From Pseudomonas sp. S06B 330 (lineage in GTDB: Bacteria > Pseudomonadota > Gammaproteobacteria > Pseudomonadales > Pseudomonadaceae): a DNA stretch of 64,000 nucleotides. The stretch spans positions 186,001-250,000 of the forward strand of contig NZ_CP088149.1 in assembly GCF_002845275.2 (NCBI RefSeq). Direction: 5' to 3'. How positions within the stretch are numbered: position 1 is the stretch's first letter; the number at the start of each line of letters is the position of its first letter. Shown in pieces: positions 56,177-64,000 of the stretch. The translations under genes were made by a program, and so were the position numbers. The notes under the pieces are model-generated. The model searched no databases. It had not been told where the DNA came from and saw only the letters and a list, made by a program, of their open reading frames with translations.

Positions 56177-58939
56177 ATGAGCCAAGCTCCCCTCGTCCTG
56201 GTGGACGGTTCCTCATACCTCTACCGCGCCTTTCACGCGTTGCCGCCGCTGACTACTTCCAAGGGCATGCCGACCGGTGCGGTCAAGGGCGTGCTGAACA
56301 TGCTCAAAAGCCTGCGCAAACAGTATCCGGACAGCCTGTTTGCGGTGGTGTTCGACGCCAAGGGTGGCACTTTCCGCGACGAAATGTTCGCCGAGTACAA
56401 AGCCAACCGACCAAGCATGCCGGATGACCTGCGCGTGCAGATCGAGCCGCTGCATGCCAGCGTTCGGGCCCTGGGCTATCCGCTGCTGTGTGTTGAAGGC
56501 GTCGAGGCCGACGACGTGATCGGCACCCTGGCCCGCAGCAGTGCCGCGGCCGGACGTCCGGTGATTATCTCTACCGGCGACAAGGACATGGCGCAATTGG
56601 TCGACGGCCACATTACGCTGGTCAATACCATGACTGGAACTGTGCTTGATGTCCCTGGCGTACACGAGAAGTTCGGCGTCGGTCCTGAGCACATCATCGA
56701 TTTCCTCGCTCTCATGGGCGACAAGGTCGATAACATTCCCGGTGTGCCGGGTGTAGGTGAAAAGACGGCAGTGGGCCTGCTGACTGGTATCGGTGGCGGT
56801 CTGCGCGACCTGTACGAGAACCTCGACAAGGTGCCCGGTCTGGCTATCCGTGGCGCCAAGACCCTGCCGGCCAAGCTTGAAGAACACCGCGATGCGGCCT
56901 TCCTCTCCTATGAGTTGGCGACGATCAAGATCGATGTACCGCTGGAGGTGGAGGTCGACGCGCTGGTCTGCGGCGAGCCGGATCGCGAGGCGTTGCTTGA
57001 GCTGTACAGCGAGATGGAGTTCAAGAGCTGGATCGACGAAGTACAGCGCGACGCCAAGCGTGCCGGTCAGGAGATAGTTGCCGAGGCGGTCGAGGAAGTG
57101 GTTGAGGCCAAGTACGAAACCATCCTCGATCAGGCCCGTTTCGACGCCTGGCTGGACAAGCTGCGTGCTGCGCCGCTGTTCGCCTTCGACACCGAGACCA
57201 CTGGCCTGGATGCGCAACAAGCGCAGTTGGTTGGCCTGTCGTTCGCTGTGCAGGCCCATGAGGCCGCCTATGTGCCGTTGACGCACAGCTACATGGGGGC
57301 GCCCGAGCAACTGGATCGCGACAGTGTATTGCAGGCGCTTAAACCGCTGCTCGAAGATCCGAAGAAGCTCAAAGTCGGGCAGAACGCCAAGTACGACATG
57401 AACATCCTCGCCAACTGCGCCATCGGCGGTGATATCGCCAATGGCATCCTGATGCAGGGCGTGGCCTATGACACCATGCTGGAGTCCTATGTGCTCGATT
57501 CGACGGCGACCCGTCACGACATGGACAGCCTGGCGCTCAAGTACCTGAACCACACCACCATCGGTTTTACCGACATTGCTGGTAAGGGCGCCAAACAGCT
57601 GACTTTCGACCAGATCAGCCTGGACCAGGCCGGCCCTTATGCCGCTGAAGACGCCGACGTCACCCTGCGGCTGCACCAAGCGTTGCAGCAGAAACTGGCG
57701 AAAACGCCGAGCGTGTTGCCGGTGCTCACCGATATCGAGATGCCGTTGGTGCCGGTGCTGGCGAAGATCGAGCGCCAGGGTGCACTGGTCGATGCCAATC
57801 TGCTCGGCATCCAGAGCGTCGAGCTGGGCGAGAAGCTGGTGCAGTTGGAGCGTGAAGCGTTCGAGATCGCTGGTGAAGAGTTCAACCTTGGTTCGCCCAA
57901 GCAGCTGGGCGTCATCCTCTACGACAAGCTGGGCATGCCCGTCCTCAGCAAGACCGCCAAGGGCCAGGCTTCGACTGCCGAAGCAGTGCTGGCCGAGTTG
58001 GCCGACATGGACTTCCCATTGCCCAAGGTGCTGATGCAGTACCGCTCCCTGAGCAAGCTCAAAAGCACCTACACCGACCGATTGCCGGAGCAGATCAACC
58101 CGCGCACCGGGCGTATCCACACGTCTTACCAGCAGGCCGTTGCCGCCACTGGGCGTTTGTCCTCCAGCGACCCTAACCTGCAGAACATTCCAATCCGCAC
58201 AGCGGAAGGCCGGCGAATCCGCCAGGCATTCGTCGCCGCACCTGGCTACAAACTGCTGGCCGCGGACTATTCGCAGATCGAACTGCGGATCATGGCCCAT
58301 CTGGCCAAAGACGAGGGCCTGCTGCACGCTTTCCGCAACGACCTGGACGTGCACCGGGCAACGGCTGCCGAGGTATTCGGCGTGGACCTGGCCGAGGTCA
58401 CTACCGACCAGCGGCGCAGTGCCAAGGCGATCAACTTCGGTCTGATCTATGGCATGAGCGCCTTTGGCCTGGCCAAGCAGATCGGCGTCGACCGCAAGCA
58501 GTCTCAGGCTTACATTGATCGCTATTTTGCCCGTTACCCCGGCGTCCTGGCCTACATGGAGCGCACCCGCGCGCAAGCTGCCGAGCAGGGCTTCGTCGAA
58601 ACCCTGTTTGGGCGTCGGTTGTACCTGCCGGAGATCAACGCGAAAAACCCGGCCTTGCGCAAAGGCGCGGAACGCACGGCGATCAACGCGCCGATGCAGG
58701 GCACCGCCGCAGACATCATCAAGCGCGCCATGGTGGCAGTGGATAACTGGCTGACGGCGTCGGGCCTGGACGCGCGGGTGATCCTGCAGGTGCACGACGA
58801 ACTGGTTCTGGAAGTGCGCGAGGACTTGATCGAGCAGGTGCGTGAGCAAATTCGTCCGTACATGAGCAATGCCGCTGCGCTCGATGTGCCGCTGCTGGTT
58901 GAGGTCGGAGTGGGGGCAAATTGGGACGAAGCGCATTAA
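56177..58939 (+). CDS. polA: DNA polymerase I
   Basis: A 920-residue DNA polymerase I for Okazaki-fragment processing and repair. In order: the 5' nuclease ([19 protein letters not shown], then [14 protein letters not shown], near 110), the 3'-5' exonuclease ([11 protein letters not shown], near 335), and the polymerase with motif [16 protein letters not shown], motif [20 protein letters not shown] and motif [11 protein letters not shown]. All catalytic acidic residues appear intact. ATG 56177 (MSQAPLVLV) is the usual start. Confidence 0.98.
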   Translation: MSQAPLVLVDGSSYLYRAFHALPPLTTSKGMPTGAVKGVLNMLKSLRKQYPDSLFAVVFDAKGGTFRDEMFAEYKANRPSMPDDLRVQIEPLHASVRALGYPLLCVEGVEADDVIGTLARSSAAAGRPVIISTGDKDMAQLVDGHITLVNTMTGTVLDVPGVHEKFGVGPEHIIDFLALMGDKVDNIPGVPGVGEKTAVGLLTGIGGGLRDLYENLDKVPGLAIRGAKTLPAKLEEHRDAAFLSYELATIKIDVPLEVEVDALVCGEPDREALLELYSEMEFKSWIDEVQRDAKRAGQEIVAEAVEEVVEAKYETILDQARFDAWLDKLRAAPLFAFDTETTGLDAQQAQLVGLSFAVQAHEAAYVPLTHSYMGAPEQLDRDSVLQALKPLLEDPKKLKVGQNAKYDMNILANCAIGGDIANGILMQGVAYDTMLESYVLDSTATRHDMDSLALKYLNHTTIGFTDIAGKGAKQLTFDQISLDQAGPYAAEDADVTLRLHQALQQKLAKTPSVLPVLTDIEMPLVPVLAKIERQGALVDANLLGIQSVELGEKLVQLEREAFEIAGEEFNLGSPKQLGVILYDKLGMPVLSKTAKGQASTAEAVLAELADMDFPLPKVLMQYRSLSKLKSTYTDRLPEQINPRTGRIHTSYQQAVAATGRLSSSDPNLQNIPIRTAEGRRIRQAFVAAPGYKLLAADYSQIELRIMAHLAKDEGLLHAFRNDLDVHRATAAEVFGVDLAEVTTDQRRSAKAINFGLIYGMSAFGLAKQIGVDRKQSQAYIDRYFARYPGVLAYMERTRAQAAEQGFVETLFGRRLYLPEINAKNPALRKGAERTAINAPMQGTAADIIKRAMVAVDNWLTASGLDARVILQVHDELVLEVREDLIEQVREQIRPYMSNAAALDVPLLVEVGVGANWDEAH

Positions 58940-59051
58940 AAATGCAGCTAAATGCAGGGAAAAGCTGCGGCATATCGTCGCGGCTTTTCTCGTCTCAGGG
59001 CCGTTAGCGCGAAAAGATGTTGGCCCTATCGCAAATAGTTTCTAAACCTTC

Positions 59052-59080
59052 GGAACTAAACCGGTGAACCACGACTCAGA
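59052..59080 (+). promoter_or_regulatory. AlgU (sigma-22)-type promoter of the ErsA sRNA
   Basis: GGAACT at 59052-59057 and TCAGA at 59076-59080, with a 17-base spacer between GAACTA and TCAGA, match the AlgU/RpoE consensus GAACTT-N16/17-TCtgA. The start of transcription would be about 59087. This fits the AlgU dependence reported for ErsA in P. aeruginosa. Confidence 0.75.
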
Positions 59081-59086
59081 GTAACT

Positions 59087-59217
59087 GAATGGCTGGTGAA
59101 GCCCTTCGATGCTCCTATGTTGTGTTAAGTGTTGGCAGATATCTGGACCCCGCCCTAGCGGTCCGGAACTTGGACCCCGAACTTCCCCCTCCCCATACGA
59201 AGTCCGGGGTTTTTTTT
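59087..59217 (+). ncRNA. ersA: Small regulatory RNA ErsA
   Basis: The polA-engB gap, the place of ErsA in Pseudomonas and of Spot 42 in E. coli, holds a 131-base segment that starts below an AlgU promoter. It ends in an intrinsic terminator: CCCCGAACTT pairs with AAGTCCGGGG (one mismatch) over a loop rich in C and is followed by eight T bases. The predicted length matches the roughly 132 bases known for ErsA. A C-rich single-stranded region is the likely base-pairing site. The RNA regulates envelope and exopolysaccharide genes in P. aeruginosa with Hfq. Start point is estimated. Confidence 0.8.
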
Positions 59218-59236
59218 GCCCGGCGTTTGCCGGGCA
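59217..59236. terminator. Hairpin after engB
   Basis: TGCCCGGC-GTTT-GCCGGGCA is a perfect eight-pair hairpin just after the engB stop (minus strand) and just after the ErsA T tract. On the engB strand it is followed by A bases rather than T, so termination is uncertain. Confidence 0.45.
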
Positions 59237-59240
59237 GCCC

Positions 59241-59873
59241 TTATTCTGCGGGCTTGTCGGCCAGTTCCATCCACTTCGCCAGCACGCCGTAGGCTTCTTC
59301 CAGGCCCTGGCGCTTGGGCGCCGAGAACAGCTGGATCGTCACGGCATCGCCCCAGCCTTTGCGGATTTCCGACTGCACTTTGAGCAGGGTGTTCTTGGCG
59401 GCGCCAAAGGTCAGCTTGTCGGCTTTGGTCAGCAGGATGTGCATGGGCATGCCCGCCGCCTGGGACCAGTCGAGCATCATCTTGTCGAAGTCGGTCATTG
59501 GATGGCGCACGTCCATCATCAGGATCAAGCCCTTGAGGCACTCGCGGCTGCCCAGGTAGGCCTCCAGGTGCTTTTGCCAGTGCTGCTTGAGTGGAATCGG
59601 TACTTTTGCATAACCGTAGCCGGGCAAGTCGACCAAACGCCGTTCATCGTCCAGACTGAAGAAATTCAACAGCTGGGTCCGCCCCGGAGTTTTCGAGGTG
59701 CGAGCCAGGCTGGCGTGGGTCAGGGTATTCAGGGCGCTGGACTTGCCGGCGTTGGAGCGGCCGGCGAAGGCCACTTCGTAGCCCTGGTCGTCCGGGCACT
59801 GGTCGACCTTGGCAGCGCTGAGGGCGAATTTGGCCTGTTGGCAGAGACCGAGGATGGGGTTTTTGACTTGCAT
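59241..59873 (-). CDS. engB: Ribosome-biogenesis GTPase EngB/YihA
   Basis: A 210-residue GTPase needed for 50S assembly. G1 [13 protein letters not shown]2-like [10 protein letters not shown]3 [10 protein letters not shown] and G4 LTKADKLTF are intact. It starts [18 protein letters not shown]. It is convergent with the ErsA gene and divergent from the cytochrome c gene; this polA-ersA-engB layout is conserved in the genus. Confidence 0.96.
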   Translation of the reverse strand: MQVKNPILGLCQQAKFALSAAKVDQCPDDQGYEVAFAGRSNAGKSSALNTLTHASLARTSKTPGRTQLLNFFSLDDERRLVDLPGYGYAKVPIPLKQHWQKHLEAYLGSRECLKGLILMMDVRHPMTDFDKMMLDWSQAAGMPMHILLTKADKLTFGAAKNTLLKVQSEIRKGWGDAVTIQLFSAPKRQGLEEAYGVLAKWMELADKPAE

Positions 59874-60064
59874 GGTTTATCCGGTTGGGCGTTGCGCGAG
59901 GGGTCTCGGCAAGCGGTGTCGTTTCCGTTTCAGTAACGGGAGTATATAATGCCCCAGTTTTTGTGTGCGCATTATCCCGGCGTAGGAGGATGTGCACGGG
60001 GGCGGTTGATTCAAGCTTGCGCAGTAGAACGCAGTGCAACCCCCAACCCTGAATGGTCGTTCGT

Positions 60065-60367
60065 ATGACGAAATGGCTGCTTGCTGTAGGTGTCTTGATA
60101 CCGTTTTTCAGCGCTCAGGCTACACAGGATCCCCAGGCAGTGTACAAGCGAGCATGTGCCGCTTGCCATGCCGGACAGCTACCGCAGGCACCGCGTTTGG
60201 GTGACCAGGCAGCATGGGAGCCACGGCTGGCGCAGGGGATGGAGACGCTGGTGAAGCATGTTACACAGGGTTTCAAGGCTATGCCGCCGCGTGGATTGTG
60301 CATGGACTGCAGTGCCGAGGACTACCAGGCGATCATCCACTGGATGAGCCGGAGTCCCGATACATAA
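60065..60367 (+). CDS. Small periplasmic cytochrome c (c5-like)
   Basis: A 100-residue protein with signal peptide (TKWLLAVGVLIPFFSAQA) and one heme site CAACH (Cys31, Cys34, His35). The likely sixth ligand Met is in KAMPPRGLCMDCS, which also holds a second Cys pair as in cytochrome c5. The ATG at 60065 or 60053 could start it. It lies 33 bases before the c4 gene and is likely cotranscribed with it. Confidence 0.88.
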   Translation: MTKWLLAVGVLIPFFSAQATQDPQAVYKRACAACHAGQLPQAPRLGDQAAWEPRLAQGMETLVKHVTQGFKAMPPRGLCMDCSAEDYQAIIHWMSRSPDT

Positions 60368-60400
60368 CTCTTTCACCCTTAGCCGTAGTTGGATTAGCTG

Positions 60401-61018
60401 ATGAACAAACTACTCGTGAGTCTGCTGTTGACCTTGGGCGTCACCGGTGCCGCCAATGCCGCAGAGCCTATCAAAGGGGATGCCGCTGCTGGTCAGGCCA
60501 AAACTGCTGTATGTGGCGCGTGTCACAATCCGGACGGCAACAGCATGGCGCCGAATTTCCCGAAACTTGCAGGCCAGGGTGAGAAGTACCTGGAAAAACA
60601 ATTGCACGACATCAAGTCGGGCAAGCGCACCGTGCTGGAAATGACCGGCATGCTTGCCGCGTTCAATGATCAGGATATGGCCGATATCGCTGCCTACTTC
60701 TCCAGCCAAAATGGCAGCGTCGGCGCTGCTGATCCAAAGCTGGTCGAACGTGGCCGTGCCCTGTTCAACGGCGGTGATGTCGAGAACGGCTTGCCAGCCT
60801 GCACCGGCTGCCACTCGCCGAACGGCGCTGGCATCGCCCTGGCCGGCTTCCCACACCTGGGCGGCCAGCACGCTACCTACGTGGCCAAACAGCTGACCGA
60901 CTTCCGCGAAGGCAACCGCACCAACGATGGCGATGCCACCACCATGCGCACCATCGCTGCCAAGCTCAGCAACAAGGACATCGAAGCGCTGTCCAGCTAC
61001 ATCCAGGGTCTGCACTGA
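60401..61018 (+). CDS. Diheme cytochrome c4
   Basis: A 205-residue periplasmic cytochrome c4. A signal peptide (KLLVSLLLTLGVTGAANAA) precedes two cytochrome c domains with CGACH (Cys38) and CTGCH (Cys134), each with its own Met region (NSMAPNFPKLAGQ, TMRTIAAKLS). It passes electrons from the bc1 complex toward oxidases. Upstream is a single-heme cytochrome, downstream a terminator and then dsbA. Confidence 0.95.
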   Translation: MNKLLVSLLLTLGVTGAANAAEPIKGDAAAGQAKTAVCGACHNPDGNSMAPNFPKLAGQGEKYLEKQLHDIKSGKRTVLEMTGMLAAFNDQDMADIAAYFSSQNGSVGAADPKLVERGRALFNGGDVENGLPACTGCHSPNGAGIALAGFPHLGGQHATYVAKQLTDFREGNRTNDGDATTMRTIAAKLSNKDIEALSSYIQGLH

Positions 61019-61071
61019 TCCCGCCTGTCGCGACAACGTTAACGCTGGGTTAATACTGCAGCGTAAAGATG

Positions 61072-61099
61072 AAAAGGGCGGCCTCGGCCGCCCTTTTTT
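61072..61099 (+). terminator. Intrinsic terminator after cytochrome c4
   Basis: GGGCGG pairs with CCGCCC over the CCTCGG loop, with AAAA before and TTTTTT after. It ends the c4 transcript and separates it from dsbA. Confidence 0.9.
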
Positions 61100-61197
61100 G
61101 TGCCCGCTGCCGTTACACTAACGAACTCGGGCCCGCTTCGACCTGTCTCACTGCAGGTCGTGTCGAGGCGACCAAATTGACTGCTCAGGAGTGAAGC

Positions 61198-61848
61198 ATG
61201 CGTAATCTGATTCTCAGCGCCACGTTGGTCGCCGCCAGCGTCTTCGGTATGACTGCCCAGGCTGCACAGCCTATCGGGGCTGCCGAGCCTATCGAGGCTG
61301 GCAAGCAGTATGCCGAGCTGAGCAACCCGGTACCGGTGTCGGTGCCAGGCAAGATCGAAGTCGTGGAGCTGTTCTGGTATGGCTGCCCGCACTGCTACAG
61401 CTTCGAGCCGGTGGTTAACCCATGGGCCGAGCAACTGCCAGAAGACGTCAACTTCAAGCGTATCCCGGCCATGTTCGGCGGCCCATGGGATGCCCACGGC
61501 CAGATGTTCTTGACCCTTGAAGCCATGGGTGTCGAGCACAAGGTTCACGCTGCAGTGTTTGAAGCGATTCAGGTTCAGCGCAAAAAACTGACCGATCCTG
61601 AAGAAATGGCTGACTTCCTTGCCACCCAAGGTGTCGACAAGGGCAAGTTCCTTGCAACCTTCAACTCCTTCGCTATCAAAGGCCAAGTGCAAAAAGCCAA
61701 GGAGCTGTCCAAGAAGTACGAAATCACTGGTGTACCAAGCATGGTCGTCAACGGCAAATATCGCTTTGACCTCGGCACTGCCCAAGGTCCGGCAGGCGTC
61801 CTCAATGTTGCCGACCAGTTGATCGCCAAGGAGCGCGCCGCCAAGTAA
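61198..61848 (+). CDS. dsbA: Thiol:disulfide interchange protein DsbA
   Basis: A 216-residue periplasmic thiol oxidase that makes disulfides in exported proteins. A signal peptide (ILSATLVAASVFGMTAQAA) is followed by a thioredoxin fold with WYGCPHCYSFEP (Cys63, Cys66) and the cis-Pro loop EITGVPSMVVNGKY. It lies between the cytochrome c4 gene and the endonuclease-family gene, as in P. aeruginosa. Confidence 0.97.
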   Translation: MRNLILSATLVAASVFGMTAQAAQPIGAAEPIEAGKQYAELSNPVPVSVPGKIEVVELFWYGCPHCYSFEPVVNPWAEQLPEDVNFKRIPAMFGGPWDAHGQMFLTLEAMGVEHKVHAAVFEAIQVQRKKLTDPEEMADFLATQGVDKGKFLATFNSFAIKGQVQKAKELSKKYEITGVPSMVVNGKYRFDLGTAQGPAGVLNVADQLIAKERAAK

Positions 61849-61864
61849 GCGGCGCCTACCTACC

Positions 61865-62719
61865 ATGCGCCGCTGGCGAGCTGAGCGAGGCGTTGGCCTG
61901 CACGATCCGCGGGTCAACGAACATCACCTGCAGGCTAATGGCCTGCCAGAGGATGGGCGGCTGCGCCTGCTCAGTTTCAATATCCAGGTTGGCATCAGTA
62001 CCGAACGTTACCGGCACTACCTGACCAAGAGCTGGCAGCACCTGCTGCCGCACAACGGGCGTGCCGGCAACCTGCAGAAGATCGGTGACCTGCTCGGTGA
62101 TTTCGACCTGGTGGCACTGCAGGAAGCTGACGGTGGCAGCCTGCGCTCGGGGTACGTCAACCAGGTCGAACACCTGGCCCAGCTCGGTGCTTTCCCCTAT
62201 TGGTATCAGCAGCTCAACCGCAACCTCGGGCGCTTTGCCCAGCACAGCAACGGTGTGCTCAGCCGTCTCAAACCACAACTGCTTGAAGATCACCCCCTGC
62301 CCGGCCCAGCTGGGCGGGGAGCGATTCTGGTGCGATTCGGTGAAGGCGAAGATGCGCTGGTAGTGGTAATGATGCACCTTGCGCTGGGTTCCAAGACCCG
62401 TGCGCTGCAACTCGCCTACATCCGCGAATTGATCGGCGGCTATCGCCATCAGGTGTTGATGGGCGACATGAACACCCACGCTACTGACCTGCTTGAGCAT
62501 TCGCCACTGCGCGATCTGGGCTTGGTCGCTCCTCAGGTGCAAGCCACCTTCCCTAGTTGGCGGCCACAGCGCTGCCTTGATCACATTTTGCTCAGCTCAA
62601 GCCTGACCCTGGAACGGGTAGAGGTGCTGGCCCAGCCTATTTCCGATCATCTTCCGGTCGCGGTTGAGATTCGTTTGCCTGATGCCCTCGCTGTGGATAC
62701 CCTGCCCGCTTTGAGCTAA
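61865..62719 (+). CDS. Endonuclease/exonuclease/phosphatase family protein
   Basis: A 284-residue EEP-superfamily protein. It has LSFNIQVG, LVALQEADGG with the metal Glu, MHLALGSKTRALQLAYI, GDMNTHATD with the catalytic Asp-x-Asn, and ISDHLPVAVEI with Asp-His at the end. No signal peptide is seen. It starts 16 bases after dsbA. Nuclease or phosphatase activity is likely but the substrate is unknown. Confidence 0.88.
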   Translation: MRRWRAERGVGLHDPRVNEHHLQANGLPEDGRLRLLSFNIQVGISTERYRHYLTKSWQHLLPHNGRAGNLQKIGDLLGDFDLVALQEADGGSLRSGYVNQVEHLAQLGAFPYWYQQLNRNLGRFAQHSNGVLSRLKPQLLEDHPLPGPAGRGAILVRFGEGEDALVVVMMHLALGSKTRALQLAYIRELIGGYRHQVLMGDMNTHATDLLEHSPLRDLGLVAPQVQATFPSWRPQRCLDHILLSSSLTLERVEVLAQPISDHLPVAVEIRLPDALAVDTLPALS

Positions 62720-62747
62720 TTGCCATCACCCCTCTGCGGACCCAGGC

Positions 62748-64000
62748 ATGACCGACGAAGCCCAGCGCTGGAAAGAAAAGTACCTCAAGAGTATCGAACA
62801 GCAAGAGAAGCTGGAGCGTCGTTGGGAAGCCCGCCTCGACCTGCTGCGCCGTGGTCTGGTGCGCAGCACCCTGGCCGCTGAAGGTAGCGACCGTGCGGTG
62901 GACCAGTGCATGAAGGAAATGCGCGAAGTCATTCGTACCGACAATATGGACGCTGCCCTCGCCGGGTTGATCCCGCGTCTGGAAAAAGCCGTGCTCGACT
63001 CCGAGCAGCGCCGCGAGACGCGTGTTGCTCAAGTCAGCAGTGCCCTCACTTCGTTGGTTAGCCAACTGCAGACCTTGCCGTTGCCCAGTGATGTCAGCCG
63101 TCCGCTGAAGAAATTTGCCAAGCAAGTTGAGGCTCGCGCCAGCCAGTCTCGCGAGGTCCCGCTCCTGCTGGGCGAGCTCAGTGGCTTGCAAGGCCAGGCG
63201 CTGTCGGCCCTTGAACGCCCTGAAGAGGCACAGCGTCCAGGCTTTTTGCAGCGTCTGTTTGGCAACCGTGAAACCGAAGCTGAAAACCTGCAACCCGTCT
63301 TGGCCGGGGTCGCGTCGGGTGTGTCTGAGGTTGCTGAGGTTGTTGAACAGCCTGTCCCGGTTGCGCAATCTTCTGTAGCGGTTGCACCCCAACCTTACGC
63401 TACGGTGGACGTCGACGAGCTGCAGACGCTGGAGGCTACTGCCGAAGTAATCGTCGAGCCGTTGCCGTCAGCAGTCGATGTACCAGGCGTGAGGGAAAAG
63501 TTGGAAAACGAAGCGGTACCTGCACTGCAGATTACCGAGCTGCCCGCCAATCTTGAGCCCGAAGCCGAGCCCCCTGCGCCGGTCGAACCGCCTCCGGGAG
63601 GGAGTGAGCAGGACGTGCTGGCGTTGCTCGAGCACAGCCCAGACGAGCGTCAGGATGATCAGCCCGAAGTGGCGCCGGTGGACGACGAAGAGGCCCACTA
63701 CGCCCTGCCGGATGGCACTGAACCCAGCTACAGCTCGGTCGCCACGCATATCGAAGAAACCTTGCTTGGCCTGCTTGATGACCTGACCCTGCCGGAACGC
63801 TACAAAGTCCAAGCCCAGTCGGTGCGCGAGCGCCTAGAACATGGTCTGAACTGGTACGAACTGTTGCCGGTGCTGGATGACCTGGCGGTACTCATGTTGG
63901 CAATCAACGACAGTGGTCAGCACGAGTTTGAAGCATATCTGCAGCAACTCAACGAACGACTTGAGTCGTTCCAGAGTCATTTGCATGAGGCCAGCGAAGG
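62748..64000 (+). CDS. Probable diguanylate cyclase, amino-terminal part (cut at window edge)
   Basis: The frame opens at ATG 62748 (MTDEAQRWKEKYLKSIEQQE) and stays open to the window edge, 417 codons. A helical first 200 residues (ERRWEARLDLLRRGLV, RPLKKFAKQVEARASQSR) is followed by a Pro- and Glu-rich linker and a second helical part (LPERYKVQAQSVRERLEHG). The GGDEF domain is not in the window; I infer it from the position after the endonuclease gene, where P. aeruginosa has PA5487, a diguanylate cyclase. Confidence 0.75.
   Translation, partial: MTDEAQRWKEKYLKSIEQQEKLERRWEARLDLLRRGLVRSTLAAEGSDRAVDQCMKEMREVIRTDNMDAALAGLIPRLEKAVLDSEQRRETRVAQVSSALTSLVSQLQTLPLPSDVSRPLKKFAKQVEARASQSREVPLLLGELSGLQGQALSALERPEEAQRPGFLQRLFGNRETEAENLQPVLAGVASGVSEVAEVVEQPVPVAQSSVAVAPQPYATVDVDELQTLEATAEVIVEPLPSAVDVPGVREKLENEAVPALQITELPANLEPEAEPPAPVEPPPGGSEQDVLALLEHSPDERQDDQPEVAPVDDEEAHYALPDGTEPSYSSVATHIEETLLGLLDDLTLPERYKVQAQSVRERLEHGLNWYELLPVLDDLAVLMLAINDSGQHEFEAYLQQLNERLESFQSHLHEASE

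Noticed and set aside
56213..58936. A 907-codon open frame antisense to polA
   Set aside because: It lacks domain-like patterns and lies exactly opposite a complete DNA polymerase I; long antisense frames are expected in GC-rich coding DNA.
59217..59240. Hairpin after engB as an intrinsic terminator for engB
   Set aside because: On the engB strand it is followed by A bases, not T; kept as a hairpin with low confidence.

Overview
The window is a stretch of chromosome from a fluorescent Pseudomonas, most likely of the P. putida group. This rests on GC-rich codon use, on protein families recognised by eye, and on a gene order that matches the origin-proximal region of that genus (glyS-glyQ-tag, trkA-rsmB-fmt-def-dprA-tsaC-qor-hemF-aroE, trpA-trpB-trpI, coxB-coxA-ctaG-coxC-ctaA-ctaB-sco, metNIQ, katE, znuA/zur-znuC-znuB, thrB, polA-ErsA-engB, cytochrome c4-dsbA). 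No database search was possible, so species assignment is inference. No rRNA, tRNA or CRISPR array was seen.

Layout. 1-13.0 kb: translation and housekeeping genes (glycyl-tRNA synthetase, Tag, a lipid A-type acyltransferase, TrkA, RsmB/Fmt/Def, DprA, TsaC, Qor, HemF, AroE). 13.0-15.5 kb: an AT-richer accessory island wedged between aroE and a SulP transporter. It carries an orphan Hcp (type VI secretion tube protein), a downstream glycine-rich membrane-active-looking protein (DUF4225-like, putative effector), and two tandem copies of a 69-residue two-helix membrane protein (putative immunity) on the opposite strand. The island is bounded by a decayed second copy of the sulP 3' end, and each immunity-like gene is followed by a broken copy of the start of the DOPA-dioxygenase-like gene found intact at 17.9 kb. 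15.5-18.3 kb: SulP, an atypical SDR and the dioxygenase. 18.4-21.4 kb: trpA, trpB and the divergent activator trpI. 21.4-26.6 kb: small stress or envelope proteins (DUF883, dodecin, two DUF1161 paralogues, OsmC, two paralogous lipoproteins, a zinc aminopeptidase) and a luciferase-like monooxygenase. 26.6-33.5 kb: phosphatase, gamma carbonic anhydrase, oligopeptidase A (PrlC), a zinc-ribbon protein, a second M3 peptidase that looks like a diverged PrlC duplicate, and a radical SAM protein with a strong LexA box. 33.7-36.2 kb: beta carbonic anhydrase plus SulP transporter. 37.3-45.8 kb: the aa3-type cytochrome c oxidase with its copper and heme A assembly genes. 45.8-48.4 kb: the methionine ABC importer. 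48.6-50.7 kb: a large-subunit catalase. 51.6-54.6 kb: zinc uptake genes with their regulator. 54.8-64.0 kb: thrB, polA, the sRNA ErsA with an AlgU-type promoter, engB, cytochromes c, dsbA, an endonuclease/phosphatase-family protein and the start of a diguanylate-cyclase gene cut by the window edge.

Two families of inverted REP-type repeats sit in the intergenic gaps (four copies of one, three of the other). The most interesting region is the Hcp/effector/duplicated-immunity island at 13.0-15.5 kb with its recombination scars. Secondary points are a two-hairpin attenuator-like leader before thrB, a hairpin that overlaps the ribosome-binding site of the second M3 peptidase, and a Sco-like protein in the oxidase operon.
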